Positions 1 through 5,854 of a stretch of DNA of 13,085 nucleotides are shown one piece after another. Under the pieces are notes generated by a model, which saw only the letters and a program-made list of their open reading frames with translations, did no database searches and was not told the origin of the DNA. Every line of letters begins with the position of its first letter. Positions within the stretch are counted from its first letter, which is position 1. Position numbers and translations under genes: made by a program. Location of the stretch: assembly GCA_013361075.1 (NCBI GenBank), contig JABWAJ010000234.1, positions 1-13,085 of the forward strand, read 5' to 3'. This DNA comes from Saprospiraceae bacterium. Its GTDB lineage: Bacteria; Bacteroidota; Bacteroidia; Chitinophagales; Saprospiraceae.

Positions 1-38
1 CTGAAAACCAGGGCGCATTATGGCGACAAGCCTTTTTG

Positions 39-64
39 TCTACTTTTTGGGCTCAAAAAGTAGA
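39..64. repeat. Perfect 11-bp inverted repeat, terminator-like hairpin
   Basis: Arms 39-49 and 54-64 are exact reverse complements (TCTACTTTTTG and its complement) around a 4-nt loop, GGCT. Symmetric T/A-rich hairpins of this CTACTTTTT...AAAAAGTAG type are common between genes in Bacteroidota and could terminate transcription from either side. No gene end is visible immediately beside it in this window, so the role is inferred from shape only. Confidence 0.5.
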
Positions 65-156
65 AATAAACCAGGAGCAATGACCATCCGGCTAAATTCA
101 AGCAGGACTCCAGTCAAATGCGCAAGCAAAATATGCACTGCCTACGCTCGCCGGTA

Positions 157-207
157 CAGAGGGTCTGCGACATCGGGGGTAGTTGTTGGTCGGAGATACA
201 GGTATTT
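157..207 (+). repeat. Dispersed repeat, copy 1
   Basis: This 51-nt segment aligns without gaps to the reverse complement of 5371-5421, with 41 of 51 bases identical. The best conserved blocks are CAGAGGGTCTGC at one end and GATACAGGT near the other. Both copies are in gene-free DNA and flank the FGE/Roco/FGE cluster in opposite orientation. The nature of the element is unknown; it could be a non-autonomous intergenic repeat. Confidence 0.55.
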
Positions 208-312
208 GTTATTTGAAGCGCCCCTATTCGCCTCCACCCACTTCTTGCTCATCACCTGCTAAGTTGACGACATTACACTTCAAGTGACGACCACCCTTAT
301 CTCCGGCTTTTC

Positions 313-336
313 AAAAAAAATCGCCGCCTTCGGCGG
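313..336 (-). terminator. Rho-independent terminator after the downstream FGE-like gene
   Basis: Read on the minus strand, the hairpin CCGCC-GAA-GGCGG (324-336) is followed by CGA and then eight T residues (320-313). It lies about 60 nt after the stop codon of the 395-1105 gene and would end the FGE-Roco-FGE transcription unit. The same hairpin, with five T residues, follows the other FGE gene at 4392-4412. Confidence 0.75.
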
Positions 337-418
337 AAAAAGTTTAAAAAGAAAAAAAGATAAAGGGTAAAAGCGTAAAAGGGACAAAGGGTGATCAGGA
401 CCGGGCAAGGCGGAAACC
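324..418 (-). repeat. Duplicated 3' end and flank, copy A
   Basis: The last eight codons including the stop (395-418), the 58-nt pyrimidine-rich 3' flank and the GC hairpin match 4400-4494 almost exactly; only the lengths of three homopolymer runs differ. In DGR terms the GC-rich, nearly adenine-free coding end would be the place to look for the IMH (initiation of mutagenic homing) sequence, and the hairpin may stand in for the downstream structure. A simple recent gene duplication could also explain the identity. Confidence 0.7.
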
Positions 419-1105
419 GATATTGAAGAAACGATAATCCAGAACGGACCAGTTGCGATCCGCGACCCGGCAGTTGCCTGAATTGACGTCCCAGGACCCG
501 CCACGAACCACGCGGATGTGCTGATCACCTCCCTTTAGCCAGGCGCTACCGTCTTTAGGTGCGCCCTTGTAGGTGTCGTGCCACACATCTTCGCACCACT
601 CCCACACATTACCGCTCATGTCATACAAGCCCAGTTCATTCGGGAATTTCAGCCCAACTGGTTTTGTTTCACCGTGGCTGTTTTTACTATACCAGCCCAC
701 TTCTTTCAGCTTGTTGCTGCCCGCATATTTGAAGCCTTTTCCATAAATGCCTCCACGCGCCGCGTATTCCCATTCCGCTTCTGTGGGCAGGCGGTAGCTT
801 TCTCCGGTTCTTTCGTTGAGCTTTTTGATGAACACCTGAGCATTATCCCAGGAGACCCGTTCTACCGGGCGTTGATCCCCTTGAAACCAGGAGGGATTAT
901 TCCCCATTACCGCTTTCCACAATGCCTGGGTAACGGGGTATTTGGCCATGTAAAATGAAGGAACGGTGACCGGGTGAGCGGGCTTTTCCCGATCCAAAGC
1001 TTCCGGATCTTCGCTGCCCATGCGGAAAGAGCCCCCTTCGATGGAGATCATGTCGAAGGAGAGGCTGGTGCCGGGGATGGATTGGGTGAAAACGGGCTTT
1101 TGCAT
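395..1105 (-). CDS. FGE/SUMF1-like protein with C-terminal DGR-type variable region (copy A)
   Basis: This 236-residue protein is essentially one formylglycine-generating-enzyme-like domain (C-type-lectin fold). Family marks in order are FDMISIEGGSFRMGS (about 18-32), KYPVTQALWKAVMG, RPVERVSWDNA, YRLPTEAEWEYAARGG, LYDMSGNVWEWC and, at the end, RVVRGGSW...NCR...GFRLARS. True FGE uses two cysteines in a GGS-x-x-C-x(4)-C arrangement; here the first is Val and only the second remains, so sulfatase activation is unlikely and ligand binding is the better guess. No signal peptide is visible, so it is probably cytoplasmic. The start is an ATG 12 bp after the Roco stop codon, which implies co-transcription. 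It is closely related to the 4471-5175 gene, with mostly silent differences in the body and a hypervariable tail. It could instead be an ordinary FGE-fold paralog under positive selection. Confidence 0.88.
   Translation of the reverse strand: MQKPVFTQSIPGTSLSFDMISIEGGSFRMGSEDPEALDREKPAHPVTVPSFYMAKYPVTQALWKAVMGNNPSWFQGDQRPVERVSWDNAQVFIKKLNERTGESYRLPTEAEWEYAARGGIYGKGFKYAGSNKLKEVGWYSKNSHGETKPVGLKFPNELGLYDMSGNVWEWCEDVWHDTYKGAPKDGSAWLKGGDQHIRVVRGGSWDVNSGNCRVADRNWSVLDYRFFNIGFRLARS
419..520 (-). other. Putative DGR variable region, copy A
   Basis: This block aligns gap-free with 4495-4596 and carries 27 differences in 102 bp, spread over 17 codons, 15 of which change the amino acid. Variable codons are those that fit an AAC/AAT-like template: V/Y, G/D, N/Y, D/R, N/G, Y/I, N/L and I/F, among others. 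In 19 of the 27 differences one copy has A. The identical codons between them (for GGSW, CRVA, R and L) contain almost no adenine; the exceptions are GAC, GAT and AAT codons. This is the expected footprint of adenine-directed mutagenic retrohoming. No template repeat or reverse transcriptase lies in the window. Confidence 0.72.
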
Positions 1106-1117
1106 CAGCTTCCTGGG

Positions 1118-4100
1118 TTATTTACCTTCAGCCAGTTGGTTCAACCTTGCAAGAATGGCGTTTTTGACCTCTGCAAAATCATTATCGCGCAAAATCGCCT
1201 CGGTTTTCGCATTCATGTCTGTCAGCCAATCGGAGAGGTTTCCGAAGTTTTGGTTGATGGCTTTGGTATTGTTGTAGCGCTCCAGTTGAGCTTCATTAAT
1301 TTGGTTGAGCCGCTTTTGGATCAAATTTGCCCACTTGGTTTCCTCTTTTTCCCAGTGTTCAAAATAAGCATCCAACACCTCGGGGTCATCAAAACGAATG
1401 CGCTCAACGGCCACCGGCAGGATGCGGCTGGCAAAAAGCTGCTTTTCCCATTTGTTGTTGCGGGCAATTTCATACAACTCGAACATACAATACGGTGAGC
1501 GGGCGTATTTATCGCTGACAAAAACCACGATCAAATCCCCTTTCCCGATTTTATCCATAAACTCACTGATCAATCCACCGTATTCGATGGTCATTTTGTC
1601 GCGAAGTACCTGAAAACCATCCGTTTTCAGCGAATTGTACAAGTCATTGACAATGGTTTCCCGGCTAATATCCTTTTCATTCGGGTCTCCCCAAGCGTAG
1701 GAAAAGTAGATTTTGGCGTTTCCTGCAACGGGATGATCAGGAGCCTCCGGTTGGTCTTTCGGCGGCTGATTGGCCATATCACATAAAGCAAGCGCTGCCT
1801 CGGTAATTTTACTGCTTTCCCTGTTTGCTTCCTCAAAACTGAGAATCCCGCGCATTTTCTCTCTTTTCAGGTCATTGAACCTTCTCTGCAGTTCAAGCAC
1901 GTCATTTCGCAGGTAGGCAGGAACGCTTGACAGCAGGGCATCAATGGCCTCTTTTAGCCGGGCCTCTCCAATAAGTTTTCTAATGTCTTCCATTGGTAGT
2001 AGTCTGTCTTTTTCGGTTTTTAATGTTTTGTGCATTCCCAAACGACCTTCCAGGTGCATTCCGCGTTCCCCTTTTGCAGACAAACACCAGTTCAGCAGTT
2101 CTATGTCTACCGCTGCACCGATAGTCGCCTTGATTTTAAGGCTTCCAAGTTCCCTGGCTTCCTCCAGGCTTTCTATGGAAACAAAATCGGTTCCGTTCGC
2201 AGAAACCAGGATGTCTTTATTTTCTTCGCTCAACTGAAAGAACTTATGAAATAGCTCGGCAAGCACATGCTCCTCCCACTCTTTGAGCCAGACTTCGATG
2301 GTTTTATCCGAAAACTTGCACTCGGCAAAAACTTCCGTTCCGCTGGCCTCGTGGGTGAAAAATATTCCATACTTCCAAAAATCGTCCACAGCACATTTGC
2401 CGTATTCCGCGATGAACCGGTGAAACACAGACTTAGGCAAAAATTTAGGAAATTGGAGCTTGAATCCCAAAACGGGTACGACATTTTTCTTCTGCCTCTC
2501 CAACGCTGCCGGGTTGCCGTAATTGTCCCGCAAATACTGAATGGCGTAGAAAATATCCGGCTTATCTTTAGGGGAAAAGATCAGCTGAAATGCGCGCATC
2601 ACATCCAATAATTCTTCTGCCAGCAAGCACTTGTTTTCTGCCTCAACTGCATTTGCCTCTAATACCTGCACCACGTGCTCCAAATCAAACTCGCCATGAT
2701 GCTCCTGCACCTGTTCGTTGAACACCGCATAGATCATATCGGTTACCCAGGTCGGTTTGATGAAAACAACCTCTTTCAAATTTAAAATATCAGGATAATG
2801 GAGCAATACCCCTATGTCCGTCAGGTATCTCGTCAGCGTTCCCAGTTCAGAATCTGACATGTCCGGGTCAATGTGCTGGCAAAATGCGGCATAGGCGTCC
2901 CAGGTCCAGCGGTATTCTCCTTTGAGCGCCCGGCGGCGGATTTCGTCCCGGATTTCAACCCAAAACTTGCCCAGACGAAAAGCCGTAGCTGCTTCTTTGA
3001 GCCGTTTGAGCAGTTGCCGCCTGAAAATGTTGAATTCGTCAGTTTTTTCACCATCGCCTGCTGCTACGCTTTTGATGCATACGTTGTAATTTTTTTTGGG
3101 CTCTATCTTATATTGCTCAAACACCTCATTTTCTACCGGGTCGGTATTCTGATCTTTGCTTTGCACCAGCAAAATCGGGCTGGTTGGGGCATACAGGCGG
3201 ATGTTCTCCAACCAGTAATCATAGCGATAGTGGTCTAATGCATGCTTTTCCGGTTTGCCGTTTTTGTGGATGATGGTGTCCACCAACCCCTGCACATTGG
3301 TTGCCTGATTCCAAAGCAGGCAATAAACCGCATTGTTGCTCAAAAACAAGCGGTGTGTGGCGTGGTAGTACTCCTGCCCGCCAAAGTCCCAGGCATAAAC
3401 CGTCAGCCCGGTACGTTCGCCTTTTTCTTTTTCTGGTTTCCATTTGCTGACCTGAATGCCATGTGTGGTGTCTTCTCCTTCGACAAAAATGCCCTCCTGC
3501 AAGTATTTCATCAGGGTCGTTTTTCCTACCGAGCTGTTGCCTACGAGTACCATTTTGACTTCGTGGTTTTCAACGGCTCCTTTTGACAAAGAAATCAGCA
3601 TGTTGCGGACATCGGTCAAAATGTTGCCGTCTTTTTCGTAGATCTCCTTTGGCAGGTTGCCAATGGGCGTACCCTTTAAAGTCAGGAAAGCGAGGTTGGG
3701 GAAACTTTCCAATAAATTATCCGGCAACGCAGAAAGCTGATTTTTTTCAAGGTACAGGGAAAGAAGGCCTGGATATTTTTGATGAATCCGGATAGAAATA
3801 AGCTTGTTTTCCGAAAGGTGCAGCGTATCTAATTTGTCTAAGCGTTCGTTCAGAAATAAGTGCACTAGTTGGTTGCCATTCAAATACAAACAGGCCAGTT
3901 CGTCAAATCCCGCAGGCGGCGTGAATGCGGCCAGTTGATTCTCACTCAAATCCAGCAGCACCAACGCCTTGCAGCCACCCTGAAAGCGAAAATCTTTCAG
4001 TTGATTCTTCTGCAAATACGCCTTCTCCAGCGCATCAAACCCGGCCGGAAAATCCAGCAACTCCAGCGCGCATTCGCTCAAATCCAAATAAATCAAATGC

Positions 4101-4375
4101 TTTAATGGCACCTCAAACCGCACCTCGGCTAAGTTTTTATTTTCGCTCAGGTTCAGGTACTGCAGCCCGGCGCATTCCTTCGTCAGCTCCACGCTGCGCA
4201 GGTTTTCCGACTCGCTGACGTTGATGGCCCGAAGCACGCCCTGGGCATCGCAATGGTAGCTGTTGTTGTGTTGGTAGCGCACCGCATCGGCAGGTTTGGA
4301 CAGGTTTTCCAAACGGGTGAGCGCAAAGCCGCACTGGTCTTCGATGTGTTGGATGATGGCAGGTTTGGTGGCCAT
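1118..4375 (-). CDS. Roco-family GTPase with LRR, EAD11-like and TIR domains
   Basis: This 1085-residue multidomain signalling protein starts with leucine-rich repeats (about 50-245; repeated LxxLxLxxNxL units). A Roc GTPase follows, with P-loop GNSSVGKT at 279-286 and DFGGQ at 330-334; the G4 site reads VQSKD (404-408) rather than NKxD. A COR region spans about 465-780. Next is a helical segment at about 795-868 that resembles Effector-Associated Domain 11 (for example YLRNDVLELQRRFNDLKREK). A TIR domain begins near 885 (KIYFSYAWGD) and has SPYCMFEL with a glutamate at residue 966, in the place of the catalytic Glu of NADase TIRs, followed by a C-terminal extension of about 75 residues. Known families suggest LRR/Roc sensing and regulation with TIR as NAD+-consuming effector. 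It is flanked by two FGE-like genes on the same strand, 12 bp from the downstream one and 95 bp from the upstream one. NADase activity and an immune role are inferred. Confidence 0.92.
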   Translation of the reverse strand: MATKPAIIQHIEDQCGFALTRLENLSKPADAVRYQHNNSYHCDAQGVLRAINVSESENLRSVELTKECAGLQYLNLSENKNLAEVRFEVPLKHLIYLDLSECALELLDFPAGFDALEKAYLQKNQLKDFRFQGGCKALVLLDLSENQLAAFTPPAGFDELACLYLNGNQLVHLFLNERLDKLDTLHLSENKLISIRIHQKYPGLLSLYLEKNQLSALPDNLLESFPNLAFLTLKGTPIGNLPKEIYEKDGNILTDVRNMLISLSKGAVENHEVKMVLVGNSSVGKTTLMKYLQEGIFVEGEDTTHGIQVSKWKPEKEKGERTGLTVYAWDFGGQEYYHATHRLFLSNNAVYCLLWNQATNVQGLVDTIIHKNGKPEKHALDHYRYDYWLENIRLYAPTSPILLVQSKDQNTDPVENEVFEQYKIEPKKNYNVCIKSVAAGDGEKTDEFNIFRRQLLKRLKEAATAFRLGKFWVEIRDEIRRRALKGEYRWTWDAYAAFCQHIDPDMSDSELGTLTRYLTDIGVLLHYPDILNLKEVVFIKPTWVTDMIYAVFNEQVQEHHGEFDLEHVVQVLEANAVEAENKCLLAEELLDVMRAFQLIFSPKDKPDIFYAIQYLRDNYGNPAALERQKKNVVPVLGFKLQFPKFLPKSVFHRFIAEYGKCAVDDFWKYGIFFTHEASGTEVFAECKFSDKTIEVWLKEWEEHVLAELFHKFFQLSEENKDILVSANGTDFVSIESLEEARELGSLKIKATIGAAVDIELLNWCLSAKGERGMHLEGRLGMHKTLKTEKDRLLPMEDIRKLIGEARLKEAIDALLSSVPAYLRNDVLELQRRFNDLKREKMRGILSFEEANRESSKITEAALALCDMANQPPKDQPEAPDHPVAGNAKIYFSYAWGDPNEKDISRETIVNDLYNSLKTDGFQVLRDKMTIEYGGLISEFMDKIGKGDLIVVFVSDKYARSPYCMFELYEIARNNKWEKQLFASRILPVAVERIRFDDPEVLDAYFEHWEKEETKWANLIQKRLNQINEAQLERYNNTKAINQNFGNLSDWLTDMNAKTEAILRDNDFAEVKNAILARLNQLAEGK

Positions 4376-4391
4376 ATTGGTTTTATTTTGT

Positions 4392-4412
4392 AAAAATCGC
4401 CGCCTTCGGCGG
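4392..4412 (-). terminator. Terminator-like hairpin between the upstream FGE-like gene and the Roco gene
   Basis: On the minus strand CCGCC-GAA-GGCGG (4412-4400) is followed by CGA and five T residues (4396-4392). It is the duplicate of the terminator at 313-336 but with a shorter T run. The Roco ATG starts only 16 nt after the T run, so there is little room for a separate Roco promoter. The hairpin probably works as a partial terminator that attenuates Roco expression relative to the upstream gene, but this is inference. Confidence 0.55.
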
Positions 4413-4494
4413 AAAAAAAGTTTAAAAGAAAAAAGATAAAGGGTAAAAGCGTAAAAGGGACAAAGGGTGATCAGGACCGGGCAAGGCGGAAACC
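4400..4494 (-). repeat. Duplicated 3' end and flank, copy B
   Basis: This is the partner of 324-418. The final coding segment GFRLARS plus stop, the pyrimidine-rich flank and the hairpin are the same apart from homopolymer lengths. The strand that is sense for the genes is nearly pure pyrimidine for about 55 nt after the stop codon. Confidence 0.7.
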
Positions 4495-5175
4495 GAAAAG
4501 TGAGGTCCGAATATCCAGATAGCTCCCGCCGCGACGCGCGACCCGGCAGTAGTCAGTATTGTAGTCCCAGGACCCGCCACGAACCACGCGGAGGTTCTGA
4601 TCACCACCTTCCATCCACACACTACCGTCGTCAGGAGCCCCATCATAATTCTCATGCCAGACATCCTGACACCACTCCCATACATTTCCGCTCATGTCAT
4701 ACAAACTCAATTCATTCGGAAATTTCAGCCCCACTGGTTTTGTCTCATCGTGGCTGTTTTCATCGTACCAGCCCACTTCTTTCAGTTTGTTGCTGCCCGC
4801 ATATTTGAAGCCTTGCCCGTAAATGCCCCCACGCGCCGCGTATTCCCATTCTGCCTCTGTGGGCAGGCGGTAGCCGGTCAGTTCGTTGAGTTGTTGAATG
4901 AACAACTGCGTGTCGTCCCAGGAGACCCGTTCTACCGGGCGGTTGCCGCTGCCTTTGAAAGCTAATTCCGGCGGGTCTTCCCCCATCACTGCCCGCCACA
5001 GCGCTTGTGTCACCGGGTATTTGCACAGGTAAAAGTCTTTGACCGTCACTTTATGCACCGGGCGGCAGGCGCTACTCAAGTCGCCATGTTCGTCGCCCAT
5101 TAGGAAATCGCCCCCTTGTATAAAAACGAGGTCCAAATGAGGCAGTAGCAGCGGTATTTCGGAGCGTTGGCTCAT
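4471..5175 (-). CDS. FGE/SUMF1-like protein with C-terminal DGR-type variable region (copy B)
   Basis: This 234-residue protein is a paralog of the 395-1105 product, with the same marks: LDLVFIQGGDFLMGD near the start, KYPVTQALWRAVMG, RPVERVSWDD, YRLPTEAEWEYAARGG, LYDMSGNVWEWC and a RVVRGGSW...YCR...GFRLARS tail. At the FGE active-site positions it has Tyr in place of the first Cys and keeps the second, so it is probably not a formylglycine-generating enzyme. The first 60 or so residues differ clearly from copy A, the middle is close with mainly silent changes, and the tail is hypervariable. It is the first gene of the minus-strand cluster. I found no good Bacteroidota-type promoter upstream of the ATG at 5175. 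The likely role is a diversified binding protein for the neighbouring Roco-TIR effector (inferred from context). Confidence 0.88.
   Translation of the reverse strand: MSQRSEIPLLLPHLDLVFIQGGDFLMGDEHGDLSSACRPVHKVTVKDFYLCKYPVTQALWRAVMGEDPPELAFKGSGNRPVERVSWDDTQLFIQQLNELTGYRLPTEAEWEYAARGGIYGQGFKYAGSNKLKEVGWYDENSHDETKPVGLKFPNELSLYDMSGNVWEWCQDVWHENYDGAPDDGSVWMEGGDQNLRVVRGGSWDYNTDYCRVARRGGSYLDIRTSLFGFRLARS
4495..4596 (-). other. Putative DGR variable region, copy B
   Basis: This is the partner of 419-520, the same length and without indels. The sense codons that differ from copy A are again compatible with an adenine at the template position, including eight sites where neither copy now has A. Invariant positions (Trp of GGSW, the Cys, Arg, Val-Ala, Leu-Asp and the GFRLA end) are those expected to hold the C-type-lectin scaffold. 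Confidence 0.72.
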
Positions 5176-5236
5176 GCAGTTGGTTTAGAATGAGGGCTAA
5201 GGTATAAAAATCAGGAGAATCGTACCTGCGCCATTT

Positions 5237-5329
5237 TGTCTGAAGCAGGATTTTCTGAATTTTAGAATTCACAGGATGCGCAGCCGGAATTCTGGAAATT
5301 TTATAATTCTGAAAATCTTGATTCTGACA
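5237..5329. repeat. Long imperfect palindrome (41-nt arms)
   Basis: Arm 5237-5277 matches the reverse complement of 5289-5329 at 32 of 41 positions without gaps, around an 11-nt centre. The arms start with TGTCTGAAGCAGGATTTT and its counterpart. The family of intergenic sequences built on TCTGAA..CAGGATTT is one I recognise as widespread in Bacteroidota, but its function is not known to me. It lies about 60 nt upstream of the FGE copy B start codon. Confidence 0.65.
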
Positions 5330-5370
5330 TCTGAAAAGCGGCCGCAGGGTTGAAACTACAGGAACACTCC

Positions 5371-5421
5371 AAACACCTGTATCCCCGATGAGCAACTCCC
5401 ACTGATATTGCAGACCCTCTG
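5371..5421 (-). repeat. Dispersed repeat, copy 2
   Basis: This is the reverse-complement partner of 157-207 (41 of 51 identical, no gaps). It runs directly into a short CCCTC-TGC-GAGGG hairpin (5415-5427). With copy 1 it brackets the minus-strand FGE/Roco/FGE cluster. Confidence 0.55.
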
Positions 5422-5854
5422 CGAGGGTGACAGCCGAGGTGGGAGGAAAAGCCGCAATACCAAGGTACTGCCAGCACCATGCATTCACACAATGGGTAGC
5501 AACCAGGGTAAAAAACGGATCGGATAATGCTCACTTTGTTCCATCACGCATTGTCACGCTCACAGAGCGTCTGCACCGTGCCGGGTAGCAGCCTGTCGAA
5601 AATCCAGGCTATTTATCATTGGGATCAGTTAACATTCTTTACCTTAATCCCAAACTCCTGAAATTGTTGCGTCCGCGAACTGCGGAATCTGGAATTGCCA
5701 CACACCGGCGACAATCAATTATGACCACTTCGTTGCAGGCGCTTTAAAAATCGTACAAATTCGTTTTTCCAAACCTCCCCCTTGCCAATTTGCCTTTTCC
5801 CTTCCCCCAACCCTACCCCGTTTCTGCCTGTCTTTCCAATAAAAAGCCGCTTGT

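Larger units (their letters stand above)
1..312. other. Non-coding stretch left of the FGE/Roco cluster
   Basis: I see no convincing gene here. The only plus-strand open frame (20-262) has no family resemblance, begins inside a hairpin and overlaps a dispersed repeat, so I treat it as chance. The stretch holds an 11-bp inverted repeat (39-64) and one copy of a dispersed repeat (157-207). It ends at the terminator of the minus-strand gene cluster. Confidence 0.6.
5176..5854. other. Gene-free stretch between the FGE/Roco cluster and the secreted paralogs
   Basis: No open frame here looks like a real protein. The minus-strand frame at 5072-5488 overlaps the start of the FGE gene and consists of translated repeat DNA. 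The stretch lies between divergent genes, so it should hold promoters for both directions, but I could not identify one with confidence. It contains a 93-nt imperfect palindrome (5237-5329), a dispersed repeat (5371-5421) and a short 7-bp inverted repeat (5619-5625 with 5647-5653). Confidence 0.6.

Noticed and set aside
20..262. 80-residue plus-strand open frame
   Set aside because: It starts at the edge of an inverted repeat, runs through the dispersed repeat at 157-207 and shows no family features.
5072..5488. 138-residue minus-strand open frame
   Set aside because: It overlaps the real FGE start and is made of the palindrome and dispersed repeat read through; best seen as non-coding repeat DNA.
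5619..5653. 7-bp inverted repeat TTGGGAT/ATCCCAA as terminator or operator
   Set aside because: Short arms, a 21-nt spacer, no T run and no gene end nearby.
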